Source: Acidobacteriota bacterium
GTDB lineage: Bacteria; Acidobacteriota; Blastocatellia; Pyrinomonadales; Pyrinomonadaceae
DNA: 7,924 bases
Assembly (NCBI GenBank): GCA_003222835.1
Contig: QHXE01000125.1
Span: forward strand, 1 to 7,924
Direction: 5' to 3'
In this document: piece by piece, positions 1 to 7,128 of the stretch
Numbering within the stretch: position 1 is the stretch's first letter
Layout: each line of letters starts with the position of its first letter
The notes under the pieces: generated by a model
Databases searched by the model: none
Seen by the model: only the letters and a program-made list of their open reading frames with translations
What the model was told of the DNA's origin: nothing
Program-made: the position numbers and the translations under genes

Positions 1-1
1 T

Positions 2-853
2 CCAATTCCCCCGGACACGACGCTAACGGCCCAAGAAGCGAAACGTATTCTCGGCGGGGAAGCGACCATGTGGGGAGAGTGGGTGAGCCCAGAGACCATT
101 GACTCGCGCATCTGGCCACGCACGGCCGCCATCGCTGAGCGACTTTGGTCGCCACGAAATGTGACTGACGTCGACGACATGTACCGGCGCTTGTCGGTAA
201 TCAGCCGTCAACTGGAAGAGCTGGGACTGACTCACGAAAGGAACTACGGCATGTTGCTTCGGCGCCTGGTGGCGAGTGAGAACACTGCCCCATTGCGCAC
301 CCTGGCATCAATAATTGAACCCGTAAAAGAATACCGCCGCTATCAAATGCGGCCGCAGACCATGCTGAGCCCGCTAACCGGCCTGGTCGATGCAGCACGG
401 CCCGACAGCGAAACGGCTCGTCAGTTCGCCTCGAACGTGGATGCCTTCCTAGCCGATGCTCCGCGCTTTGCGCTCTATGGACCAAACCTCGAACACACAC
501 TGGCTGAGTGGCAAACTGCAAGTCGCGCACTTGGACCCATAGTCGATCGCTCACCCGCTCTGCAAGAGGCCAGGCCGTTGGCAAATAATTTATCGGCTAT
601 CGCGGAAGCAGGACTGGAAGCCGTAGCTTACCTGGCTGCAGGTGACGCCGCTACAACGGAGTGGCGTAATGCAGAGTTGGCCAAGCTCGACGAAGCAGCA
701 AAACCAAACGCGGCCCTTGAGTTCGTCGTTATCACAAGCGTGCGGAAACTGGTGATCGCGGCGACTGAGTTACTGCAGCTTAATTCGACCACCCCCGCGG
801 AATGGAAGAAACGCGTGACGACGATGGCTAGTTCAGCGCCTTCCAAACCGTAG
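2..853 (+). CDS. Beta-N-acetylhexosaminidase (GH20), C-terminal part, 5' end outside window
   Basis: The frame is open from base 2 and ends at TAG 851-853, giving about 283 residues of a longer protein. GH20 enzymes remove terminal N-acetylglucosamine or N-acetylgalactosamine residues, for example from chitin fragments, peptidoglycan or glycans. The visible start carries the end of the GH20 barrel: [10 protein letters not shown], then RIWPR and AERLWS. This lines up closely with human HexA/HexB, and its Trp and Glu in WGE correspond to substrate-pocket Trp460 and Glu462 of HexA. The catalytic Asp-Glu pair lies upstream, outside the window. About 220 residues follow the barrel. They are Ala/Leu-rich and mostly helical, with no motif I recognise. 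The ATG at 68 is internal to the conserved motif and is not the start. The gene runs convergently to the minus-strand cluster, so a shared function is not implied. The family call is firm; substrate is unknown. Confidence 0.93.
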   Translation, partial: PIPPDTTLTAQEAKRILGGEATMWGEWVSPETIDSRIWPRTAAIAERLWSPRNVTDVDDMYRRLSVISRQLEELGLTHERNYGMLLRRLVASENTAPLRTLASIIEPVKEYRRYQMRPQTMLSPLTGLVDAARPDSETARQFASNVDAFLADAPRFALYGPNLEHTLAEWQTASRALGPIVDRSPALQEARPLANNLSAIAEAGLEAVAYLAAGDAATTEWRNAELAKLDEAAKPNAALEFVVITSVRKLVIAATELLQLNSTTPAEWKKRVTTMASSAPSKP

Positions 854-889
854 GGAATGGCCTGGGCGGCAGTAGCCCGACTCCGGGGT

Positions 890-914
890 CCCCAGTCGAG
901 CATCTCGGCTGGGG
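890..914. terminator. Possible bidirectional hairpin terminator without U-tract
   Basis: An 11-bp stem (890-900 with 904-914) closes a 3-nt loop, CAT. The arms read CCCCAGTCGAG and CTCGGCTGGGG. All positions pair by Watson-Crick rules except one T-G wobble (896-908). It sits 37 bases past the hexosaminidase stop and about 100 bases past the cytochrome stop, the right place to protect or end both convergent transcripts. Neither side has a T-run, so it could equally be an mRNA-stabilising structure or part of a repeat. The stem is certain; the terminator role is inference. Confidence 0.4.
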
Positions 915-969
915 TGGGGCGGTGAGGGAAGGCGTATTCCGACCCGAGAGGCAATGGCGATGGTGCAAC

Positions 970-990
970 GCCCTGGCTGACGCGCGGGCT
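970..990 (-). repeat. 21-bp dispersed repeat, copy A (solitary)
   Basis: Read on the minus strand this is AGCCCG-CG-CGTCAG-CC-AGGGC. It matches both arms of the inverted repeat at 5263-5330 at 17 of 21 positions. The differences fall only at the two dinucleotides between the fixed blocks. It lies in noncoding DNA just past the cytochrome stop codon and has no partner arm nearby. This suggests a family of dispersed, partly palindromic elements, with this copy as a monomer. Confidence 0.65.
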
Positions 991-1013
991 AAGGCGCCCT
1001 TTCGGAGTCGCAT

Positions 1014-2150
1014 TCAGTTCGGTATCGGTTCGCCAGGTTTGACGATGCGGATCCAGTGATCGGTAAATTTGCTGTGGGCTCCGGGCAGTTCAATCTTCGG
1101 CATGTGGCACGTTGGGCACTGCTGCTTGCTAACCGGACAGGCCGGCGCCGAGCGCGCGGCAGTTTTTGCTTGCCCACGAGCGGTGAGATGACAAGCCAAA
1201 CACTTTGAGTCGTAGAAAGCGGTGTCCTCTGCCAACTTGTTGTGTGGATCGTGACAGGCAACGCAACTGATCCGCGGATCGCCGCTGTGTCCCCGGCTAT
1301 TAAAGATTCGGTAAGGTTGATAACGCAGGTTATTCGTACCGGCCTGCTTTGGCATGAGCAGCGCTTTCTCAAAACTGACATGGCAGGCGCCGCAGAATTC
1401 CTGTGTCAGATCATCCGCTTCCATTCTCGCGGGATTAAATATTTGCAGTTTTCTGCTCCCGGCTTTGATGGCCTGAATGTGCTTTTCACCGGGGCCATGA
1501 CAACCCTCACAAGTAACTCCGGGCATCAGATGATCGAGTTGAAGTTGCGCTGCGCTAATCGCGGCGGTTGAGTGACAAGCGAAACAGCCCTGCGCTGCTT
1601 CGATGGTCATCGGACGCCCAAGACCGGCTGCGAGCGATTCAGGCACCGAACGCGGATGCACGATAGTGAAGTCGAGAGCTTGGATTTCCTGATAGTAACT
1701 GACGCGGCTTTCGTAGAACACTCCCTGATGTTGAAACACATAAGTCTGACCAGCTTTGCCTTGGCCAAAGCAGTAGAGGATTGGTTCGGAAATCGAATTT
1801 AGGCCATCGGTGATCGTATAGATGCTATGGTTTCCTTCGCGTACGATCTCGTAGTTGTAGGGACCGTTGCGAAAGTTCAATCGCGGGTGAGCTTTCAAAA
1901 TCTCACAACTTTCGATCGGTGCCAACGCGCGACTCATCGGATTCGCCAACCGCTTTGCTGTTAGCAGAGCGTGGCATTGAGCGCAGGCGCTGCTTCCCAC
2001 ATAATGCCCTCCGGCAAGCTCGTGAGTTGGCCGCCATCTTGAAAAAGCATCACGCTGATTCTGACCGCGCGAGGATGGCAGAAGCCAAAGGCCGAGGATA
2101 AGGCCGACAAAGCCAGTCAGCAGCAGAGTTTTCGTAACTCGTTTGGCCAT
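1014..2150 (-). CDS. Exported heptahaem c-type cytochrome (cytochrome c554-like)
   Basis: The 378-residue protein has seven CXXCH haem-binding motifs: CAQCH (56-60), CFACH (189-193), CEGCH (214-218), CGACH (253-257), CVACH (296-300), CLACH (317-321) and CPTCH (345-349). CEGCHGPG resembles the cytochrome c554 / doubled-CXXCH families. Residues about 6-24 form a hydrophobic segment after MAKR, an export signal or membrane anchor, as periplasmic haem attachment requires. The 130-residue stretch between haems 1 and 2 has no CXXCH and contains GKAGQTYVFQ and YESRVSYY, a pattern I recall from multihaem proteins of Acidobacteriota. I chose ATG 2148-2150, one base after the preceding stop, suggesting translational coupling. 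The frame extends to a TTG at 2198, but that would bury the signal 16 residues deeper. Role: electron carrier or redox enzyme of unknown partner. It is the last gene of the cluster. Confidence 0.92.
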   Translation of the reverse strand: MAKRVTKTLLLTGFVGLILGLWLLPSSRGQNQRDAFSRWRPTHELAGGHYVGSSACAQCHALLTAKRLANPMSRALAPIESCEILKAHPRLNFRNGPYNYEIVREGNHSIYTITDGLNSISEPILYCFGQGKAGQTYVFQHQGVFYESRVSYYQEIQALDFTIVHPRSVPESLAAGLGRPMTIEAAQGCFACHSTAAISAAQLQLDHLMPGVTCEGCHGPGEKHIQAIKAGSRKLQIFNPARMEADDLTQEFCGACHVSFEKALLMPKQAGTNNLRYQPYRIFNSRGHSGDPRISCVACHDPHNKLAEDTAFYDSKCLACHLTARGQAKTAARSAPACPVSKQQCPTCHMPKIELPGAHSKFTDHWIRIVKPGEPIPN

Positions 2151-2151
2151 A

Positions 2152-3885
2152 TTACTTCGCGGTGGTGAGGCTGCTCTTAGCGACGCCTTCGCCTTCAATC
2201 ACTTTTAGGTAAGTATTAATTGGCAGATTCGTGAGCCTGTCAACTTTGCCGCTGGGCCAGCGAATCTCAACGCTGTCAATTTTCTTAGCGCTGCCCAGCC
2301 CAAGCACCTCGCGCGGATCGTGAGAGCTAAGATAGCTGCCACCCGCGGTCTTCAACCGGCTTCGTTTCAGGCCGCCGGCCTGCCATGTGATCACGGCTCC
2401 GGCAGCAGCAGGATTGCTCTTGGTCGCCACAAGTTGCAGACCCAGCCAGTTATTCTTATTGCCGCCTTCGTTACGAAGTAGCAGCGGAGTCTCGCCGTTG
2501 TTTGAGATCAGCACATCGAGATCTCCATCGTTATCAAAATCACCTGTGGCCATGCCCCGTCCGGAAAAATCCTTACTGAAAACGGCGCCTGATTGCGCGC
2601 TGACGTTTTTAAAAGCGCGACCGGTATTCTCGAACATCAGCAAGGGCTCTTTGTATTTCACGCGCGTGGCGCGCATCTCGATAAAGTCGTCGGGATGGCC
2701 ATTTACCAGGAAGAGATCAGGATCACCATCGTTGTCATAATCGAAGAATCTCAGTCCCCAACCGCTCAACATCTGCGTCGCCGTTCCTATTTCTCCGGGC
2801 TCATCCGTAAAAGTCAAATCCTTCTGGTTGTGATAAAGACTAAAAAACTCTCGATCGATGTTGGCTACAAAAAGATCCTGCCAGCCGTCGCCATCATAAT
2901 CCGGTGAGTCTACTCCCATTCCCGATCGCGGTTTGCCCATTTCACTGAAGGCCACGCCGGCCGCCAAACCGACTTCTTCAAATTTTCCACCTCCCTTATT
3001 GATGAATAGAAAGTTCGGCATTGTATCGTTGGCCACGAACAGATCCATGAGCCCGTCGTTGTTGACGTCTGTGGCGACTGCCCCGAATGATTTGCCCGGC
3101 GAATCGGCGATGCCCGATTCCTTGCTTACATCCGTGAACTTGCCGTCCCCATCGTTGTGGAAGAGGTGGCTGGGCCGCGGTTTGAAAAGGCGCGGGACAC
3201 AATAGTAACGGCGGCTCAACCCCTCATCAGTGCACAGAATATTCAGAGACTTTTCGTATACAACGAAGCTGGAGACAAACAGATCGAGCTTGCCATCGTT
3301 GTCATAGTCGAACCAGACGGCGCATGTGGACCAGCCGGGCGCGGCAACGCCGGCTTTATCAGTCAGATCAGTGAAGGTGCCATTGCCGTTGTTGTGATAG
3401 AGAATATTGCGGCCATAACTCGTGACATAGAGATCAACCCAACCATCGCCATCGTAATCGCCGGCGGCGACGCCCATGCCGAAGGTGCCACCAGCCACTC
3501 CGGCTTTGTCGGTCACGTCTGTGAACGTGCCATCGTGGTTGTTATGGTAAAGGGCATTCTTTAGCGGAGTACTGGGCGTATAGAAATCTGAAGGCCCGCT
3601 ATTGACCAGGTAGATGTCCATCCAGCCATCGTTGTCGTAATCTAAGAACGCACAACCAGCACCTACCGTCTCGGGCAAATAGCGATCGGACGAGTGAGCA
3701 TTGTTGTGAATCCAATTGATGCCGCTCTTTTTGGCCGGCACTTCTTCAAAGGTGACTTTAGGCTTTGGTGTCTGGGCGGAAGTGATCGGGCATAGCTTGA
3801 GAACCAACAACCAGAGCGCTAGTACAAGTTTGAAATGACGGAGGTAATAGTACGTACGCATTCCGGCAACGAAACACAAGAGCAT
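2152..3885 (-). CDS. Exported CRTAC1-like protein: VCBS/FG-GAP propeller with ASPIC/UnbV domain (second copy)
   Basis: The 577-residue protein has an N-terminal hydrophobic segment (about 18-37, ending ITSAQ) typical of a signal peptide. Seven Asp-rich calcium loops of the type DxDxDGxxD follow, beginning at residues 82, 143, 193, 273, 329, 382 and 449. Several are followed by an inter-blade signature such as [19 protein letters not shown]. Seven loops fit a seven-bladed integrin-alpha-like beta-propeller. The C-terminus (about 478-565) is an ASPIC/UnbV domain with [11 protein letters not shown] and [11 protein letters not shown] Cys pair (219, 229) lies in the long insert between loops 3 and 4. 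It is colinear with the 574-residue protein encoded at 5381-7105, so the two are paralogues. ATG 3883-3885 is the longest start. A second ATG at 3861 (residue 9) would give a more normal signal-peptide length. Neither has a clear Shine-Dalgarno sequence. No biochemical role is established for bacterial members that I know of; surface or periplasmic binding is inferred. Confidence 0.93.
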   Translation of the reverse strand: MLLCFVAGMRTYYYLRHFKLVLALWLLVLKLCPITSAQTPKPKVTFEEVPAKKSGINWIHNNAHSSDRYLPETVGAGCAFLDYDNDGWMDIYLVNSGPSDFYTPSTPLKNALYHNNHDGTFTDVTDKAGVAGGTFGMGVAAGDYDGDGWVDLYVTSYGRNILYHNNGNGTFTDLTDKAGVAAPGWSTCAVWFDYDNDGKLDLFVSSFVVYEKSLNILCTDEGLSRRYYCVPRLFKPRPSHLFHNDGDGKFTDVSKESGIADSPGKSFGAVATDVNNDGLMDLFVANDTMPNFLFINKGGGKFEEVGLAAGVAFSEMGKPRSGMGVDSPDYDGDGWQDLFVANIDREFFSLYHNQKDLTFTDEPGEIGTATQMLSGWGLRFFDYDNDGDPDLFLVNGHPDDFIEMRATRVKYKEPLLMFENTGRAFKNVSAQSGAVFSKDFSGRGMATGDFDNDGDLDVLISNNGETPLLLRNEGGNKNNWLGLQLVATKSNPAAAGAVITWQAGGLKRSRLKTAGGSYLSSHDPREVLGLGSAKKIDSVEIRWPSGKVDRLTNLPINTYLKVIEGEGVAKSSLTTAK

Positions 3886-3932
3886 TTGATAAACGTCAGT
3901 TGCTTAACCGCTTCGCGGTATGTCCAAAATGG

Positions 3933-5375
3933 TCAACGCGGATTCGGTATGGCCGGCGTAATCACAAACGTATCGCCTTCTTTTTTTTGTGACTGCTCCG
4001 CCGCTTTCAGCTTTTCCACGATTTGCATTTCCGCCTGCGCGCGTTTCGGATCCTTGAGCCGGGCGTATAAAACAGCCAACTGATAGTGCGCCTTTGAATC
4101 GTCAGGATTCAGGTTTACTCCCAGATCGAGTTCCTTTTGGGCGCGCGGGTAGTCTTTCAGCTTTAAGTAACTCGCGCCGAGAGCGACGTGCGCGTTCGCG
4201 AACGACGGCGACATCTGAATTGCTTTCTCCAACAGTGCTATTGCCTGCTCGTCCTCGTTTTCTTCCTGGACGATCAGTCCCAGATAATAGAAAGGCTCGG
4301 GCAGGCTGGGATCGGCTTTGATCGTTTTCTCAAGGTAACCCTTGGCCTCGCTGAACTTTTTCTGCTTGTATAAGACATAACCAAAATACATCTGGGCTTG
4401 AGCGTTGTCCGGCTGAAGTTCGAGCGTCCGCCGAAAAATCTGCTCGGCCGCAAACAAGTCAGCTTTCTTTAGCCACGCCGCGCCCAGCGCGATCAAGAAA
4501 GCCGGCTCGTCCGGCTTAAGCTTCACGGCTTGCTCCAAATCCGATCGGGCGTCGTCAAAAACTCCGACGCCCAGCCCAGCCACGCCCACTTTGTAAAGCA
4601 TCTCGGGAGAGTTGCCGGCCAGTTCCCGCGCTTGAGAAAGATACGCCTGGGCAGTTTTTGTATCTCCCCGCCTTTGAAAAATCTTTGCCAGGCCCAGAAT
4701 GGCATCCGCGTTGTTCTTCTGCGTTGCGAGCGTGAGCAGATAAGTCTCTTCAGCCTTGTCGGCATTGCCCTTTTTCAAATATGCGTCACCAAGAAGAGCC
4801 AGAAATATCGCGGATGCTGACGGTATCGACTTTGCCTTTTCAAGGACGCCGATCGAGTCGTCTATTTGTCCACGGGAAAGCAGCAAGCGCGCGAGTTTGT
4901 AGTTCGCTTCAATATTGTTCGGCTCGAGATTAACGACCGCTTTCAGTTCCAGAATTGTCTTCTCAGGAGCATTCTTGAGCAGGTAAAGAAAGGCCAGGTT
5001 CATGTGCACGGCCACAAACGCGGGATCAATTTTTGCAGCATGGGTCAAAAGTGTCTCCGCTTCGTCTAGTCTCCTCTGTTGAGCGCGAACGGTGCCGAGC
5101 AGATTGAGGGCCGCTGCGTCGTTCGGCGCCATTTGCAAAATGATGTTCAGCTGTTGTTCTGCCTCGACAATTCGGTTATCGCGAATTAGCGTGGCCGCAT
5201 TCTCAAGACGTTCCTGGATTTTATTGGTCTGAGCCGGAGCAAACGATGCGGTTAGCGCCAGGGTCAGAAGCCCGACCGTCAGGGAGGGCACCTTACGCAG
5301 CAGGCCCTCGCTGACGGTCGGGCTTCTGACACCCCCTCTGCGAAATCCTCTGCGTCCTTTGCGATTAAAAAACAA
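3933..5375 (-). CDS. Exported tetratricopeptide-repeat protein (about 12 TPRs) with repeat-derived N-terminus
   Basis: The frame encodes up to 480 residues. From about residue 55 to 460 it is built of some 12 consecutive 34-residue TPR units (for example LGTVRAQQRRLDEAETLLTH), a superhelical scaffold for protein partners. A hydrophobic stretch, SLTVGLLTLALTASFAPA (31-48), followed by QTNK, looks like a signal peptide. The start is uncertain. The longest frame begins with TTG 5373-5375, 5 bp after the preceding stop, and gives an Arg-rich leader. An in-frame GTG at 5289-5291 (residue 29) would give a compact signal peptide and a 452-residue precursor. Residues 5-38 are encoded by repeats: three CGCARAGGR units, then both arms of an inverted repeat, so the leader may be non-native or untranslated. 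An A8 run (minus strand, 3981-3988) lies near the C-terminus. The gene sits between the two CRTAC1-like genes. Confidence 0.9.
   Translation of the reverse strand: MFFNRKGRRGFRRGGVRSPTVSEGLLRKVPSLTVGLLTLALTASFAPAQTNKIQERLENAATLIRDNRIVEAEQQLNIILQMAPNDAAALNLLGTVRAQQRRLDEAETLLTHAAKIDPAFVAVHMNLAFLYLLKNAPEKTILELKAVVNLEPNNIEANYKLARLLLSRGQIDDSIGVLEKAKSIPSASAIFLALLGDAYLKKGNADKAEETYLLTLATQKNNADAILGLAKIFQRRGDTKTAQAYLSQARELAGNSPEMLYKVGVAGLGVGVFDDARSDLEQAVKLKPDEPAFLIALGAAWLKKADLFAAEQIFRRTLELQPDNAQAQMYFGYVLYKQKKFSEAKGYLEKTIKADPSLPEPFYYLGLIVQEENEDEQAIALLEKAIQMSPSFANAHVALGASYLKLKDYPRAQKELDLGVNLNPDDSKAHYQLAVLYARLKDPKRAQAEMQIVEKLKAAEQSQKKEGDTFVITPAIPNPR
5269..5289 (+). repeat. 21-bp dispersed repeat, copy B (inverted-repeat arm)
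   Basis: This copy reads AGCCCG-AC-CGTCAG-GG-AGGGC on the plus strand. It differs from copy C by a single base, and from the solitary copy A only at the two variable dinucleotides. On the minus (coding) strand it encodes PSLTVGL, the beginning of the predicted signal-peptide core of the TPR protein. Confidence 0.7.
5304..5324 (-). repeat. 21-bp dispersed repeat, copy C (inverted-repeat arm)
   Basis: This copy reads AGCCCG-AC-CGTCAG-CG-AGGGC on the minus strand and faces copy B. In the coding frame of the TPR gene it is read as SPTVSEG (residues 18-24 of the longest frame). That segment looks unlike a normal signal-peptide n-region and supports the view that this stretch is inserted or untranslated. 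Confidence 0.7.
5334..5363 (-). repeat. Three short CGCARAGGR repeat units
   Basis: On the minus strand the units are CGCAAAGGA, CGCAGAGGA, a TTT spacer and CGCAGAGGG. They abut the inverted repeat and occupy codons 5-14 of the longest TPR reading frame (RKGRRGFRRG). I recall similar purine-rich CGCARAGG-type strings as intergenic repeats in genomes of this general kind, but have not checked this. The AGAGG and AAGGA cores could also look like Shine-Dalgarno sequences. Confidence 0.6.
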
Positions 5376-5380
5376 GCTCG

Positions 5381-7105
5381 CTATCGCTCTCGGTTCCGTA
5401 ACGGTTGTGCTCCCTTCTTAAAATCCTTCTGCTCAACGATGCCCTGGCCCTCTTTGATCGTGATGATTCGGTTCGCTCCGGCATCAGCGATTTTGTCGAT
5501 CATGCCGCTAGGCCAGTGAACCTCAATTAGATCTACCTTCGTCCTTTTCTCAAGCCCGAAATGCAGCCGCAGATCGTTCTGCGAAAGATAACTGCCGCCA
5601 CTGTAGACTTCGGCGATCTGCGTTAGATCACCGGAAACAATCCTGACTCGCGCGCCGATGCCGTCCCGATTGCTCTTCACGCCGATCGTCTTGATCAAGA
5701 TAGAATTGTTTTCGTTGCCGCCATCATTTCGGAGCACCTGCGGGGTTCCGTCCAGATTATTGATCACTACGTCAACATCGCCATCGTTATCAATGTCGCC
5801 AAAGGCAGCGCCCCGGCCCGTACGCTTTTCAGTGAACGGCGCGCCCAGTTGCTCTCCGACTTCGGCAAAGGTGCCGTCACGGTTGTTGTGATGCACGAAA
5901 TTGCGCTGCCGGTAGGTGGGTAGCTGCGGGTAAACGTGGCCGTTGACCACCAGCAGATCAACCCAGCCATCGTTGTCATAATCAAAGAACCAGGTGCCCC
6001 AGCCAACGTAAGGCAGACTTACAGCCGCTACTTTAGCGGCGTATGAAACATCCGTAAACGAACCCTTGCCGTCGTTGTGGTACAAAGTGTTGTAATCGTC
6101 GTCGAAATTTGTAATGAACAGATCGAGCCTGCCGTCGTGATCATAGTCACCGAGAGTCACGCCCATGCTGCCCTGCTCGCTGCCGTTTTCGTTGACCGCC
6201 GTACCCGACGAGAATCCAATATCTTTAAAGGTGCCGTCTCCGTTGTTGTGATAGAGAAAGTTAGGCGTCGAGTCATTCGCGACAAAAATATCAACCAGGC
6301 CATCGCCGTCAAAGTCACTGGCAATCACACCCAGCCCGTAATAGCCGTCCGGGTCAGAGACGCCGGCCTTCTTTGAAACGTCAGTGAACGTACCATCGCC
6401 GTTGTTATGATAGAGCGTATCGCCCGCGCCCTTCAGTCCTCTGGGTCCGCACTGCACCGGTATCCCTTTGAATTGGCAGGTGCGTCCTTTGCCAAACTCC
6501 GGCAGATTATTCACGTCGAAATCTACATAGTTGGACACGAAGATATCCAGCTTGCCATCGTTATCATAATCGACGAAAGCGGCGCCGGTAGACCAACGCG
6601 GATCGCCGACGCCCGCCTTTTGAGTAACGTCGGTGAAGGTGCCATTGCCGTTGTTTCTCAGCAGATGGTTTGGCCCCAGGCAGGTCACGTAGATATCGTC
6701 GAAACCATCATTATTATAATCGCCAACAGCTACTCCCATGCCCCATCCGATGTCGCCGACCCCGGCCTTGTCCGTTACATCGCTAAAAGTTCCGTCGCCG
6801 TTGTTGTGATAGAGCACGCTCCTGGTTTTCTGCTTTGATTTCACCAGGTCCACTGTCAGCGAGTTGACGAAGTAGATGTCCAGATAGCCGTCGTTGTCGT
6901 AATCAAAGAGCGCCACGCCCCCACTCATTGACTCGACGATGTACTTTTTCTCTGGCGAGGAGACGTGCTTGAACTTGATGCCGGCGTTGTCGGTAACATC
7001 CGTAAAGTGCACCTCAATTGAAGGACTATTCATCATCAAGGCGGGTGCTGAGAGGAGAAGTAACCCGAACGATGTGATGAGAGCCGAAACGATTCTAACA
7101 GGCAA
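5381..7105 (-). CDS. Exported CRTAC1-like protein: VCBS/FG-GAP propeller with ASPIC/UnbV domain (first copy)
   Basis: The 574-residue protein begins with a clear signal peptide ([21 protein letters not shown]). Seven Asp-rich calcium loops begin at residues 68, 129, 179, 264, 320, 375 and 437, for example DYDNDGKLD, each followed by a [17 protein letters not shown] strand. This is consistent with a seven-bladed propeller. The C-terminus (about 465-552) is ASPIC/UnbV-like, with [11 protein letters not shown] and EVHWPSG. A Cys pair (210, 219) in [16 protein letters not shown] lies between loops 3 and 4, as in the downstream paralogue. The start is TTG 7103-7105, chosen because it gives a complete signal peptide and has GAGAGG ten bases upstream. 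The first ATG (residue 24) would delete the signal. TAG 5381-5383 lies 5 bp before the longest start of the TPR gene. The domain call is firm; the ligand is unknown. Confidence 0.93.
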   Translation of the reverse strand: MPVRIVSALITSFGLLLLSAPALMMNSPSIEVHFTDVTDNAGIKFKHVSSPEKKYIVESMSGGVALFDYDNDGYLDIYFVNSLTVDLVKSKQKTRSVLYHNNGDGTFSDVTDKAGVGDIGWGMGVAVGDYNNDGFDDIYVTCLGPNHLLRNNGNGTFTDVTQKAGVGDPRWSTGAAFVDYDNDGKLDIFVSNYVDFDVNNLPEFGKGRTCQFKGIPVQCGPRGLKGAGDTLYHNNGDGTFTDVSKKAGVSDPDGYYGLGVIASDFDGDGLVDIFVANDSTPNFLYHNNGDGTFKDIGFSSGTAVNENGSEQGSMGVTLGDYDHDGRLDLFITNFDDDYNTLYHNDGKGSFTDVSYAAKVAAVSLPYVGWGTWFFDYDNDGWVDLLVVNGHVYPQLPTYRQRNFVHHNNRDGTFAEVGEQLGAPFTEKRTGRGAAFGDIDNDGDVDVVINNLDGTPQVLRNDGGNENNSILIKTIGVKSNRDGIGARVRIVSGDLTQIAEVYSGGSYLSQNDLRLHFGLEKRTKVDLIEVHWPSGMIDKIADAGANRIITIKEGQGIVEQKDFKKGAQPLRNRER

Positions 7106-7115
7106 GAGTTAGCTA

Positions 7116-7121
7116 CCTCTC
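7116..7121 (-). promoter_or_regulatory. Shine-Dalgarno sequence supporting a TTG start
   Basis: GAGAGG on the minus strand lies 10 bases before TTG 7105-7103, within the 23-bp gap after the upstream TPR gene. Together with the signal peptide that begins directly at this codon, it favours TTG initiation of the CRTAC1-like gene. Confidence 0.55.
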
Positions 7122-7128
7122 TGCGAGA

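Larger units (their letters stand above)
854..1013. other. Convergent intergenic gap with hairpin and repeat copy
   Basis: These 160 bases lie between the stop codons of two convergent genes. I see no credible coding sequence. They contain a strong GC-rich hairpin (890-914) and a single minus-strand copy of the 21-bp repeat (970-990). Neither is followed by a T-run on either strand, so no classic intrinsic terminator is visible. The GC-rich, structure-dense character suggests accumulated repeat material and possibly transcript 3'-end structure. Confidence 0.7.
5263..5330. repeat. Long near-perfect inverted repeat inside the TPR gene start
   Basis: Arms 5263-5282 and 5311-5330 are perfect reverse complements over 20 bp. 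After one mismatch (5283 with 5310), six more pairs extend the stem (5284-5289 with 5304-5309), leaving a 14-nt loop. In the minus-strand mRNA this would fold into a very stable hairpin. The possible GTG start (5289-5291) would sit exactly at the loop junction, and part of the signal-peptide coding sequence would lie in the 3' arm. No T-run follows on either strand, so it is not an obvious terminator. Each arm contains one copy of the 21-bp repeat, in opposite orientations. Confidence 0.9.

Noticed and set aside
23..235. Minus-strand 70-codon frame at the left edge
   Set aside because: It is opposite the highly conserved GH20 motifs and has no features of its own.
874..888. AGCCCGAC string resembling a fourth copy of the 21-bp repeat
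   Set aside because: Only the first eight bases match. The CGTCAG and AGGGC blocks are absent, so it does not qualify.
2151..2198. TTG start at 2198 for the cytochrome, overlapping the upstream gene by 47 bases
   Set aside because: ATG 2150 directly follows the upstream stop and places the basic n-region immediately before the hydrophobic segment. The longer form adds 16 residues that overlap coding sequence of the neighbour.
3907..3919. Small hairpin ACCGC-TTC-GCGGT in the 47-bp gap between the TPR gene and the second CRTAC1-like gene
   Set aside because: Only 5 bp, with no T-run and no extension of the stem. Too common by chance in DNA of this composition to call a terminator or regulator.
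3386..6814. Identical 17-base strings CCGTTGTTGTGATAGAG at 3386, 6240 and 6798
   Set aside because: They encode the recurring LYHNNG motif of the propeller blades. The repetition comes from protein repeats with shared codons, not a mobile or regulatory repeat.
6407..6838. 143-codon plus-strand frame opposite the CRTAC1-like gene, with similar frames at 3157-3564 and 6077-6376
   Set aside because: They are rich in Ile/Val/Ala runs produced by reading the reverse complement of repeated Asp-Asn-Gly codons. The same artefact appears at each propeller blade, so they are shadows, not genes.
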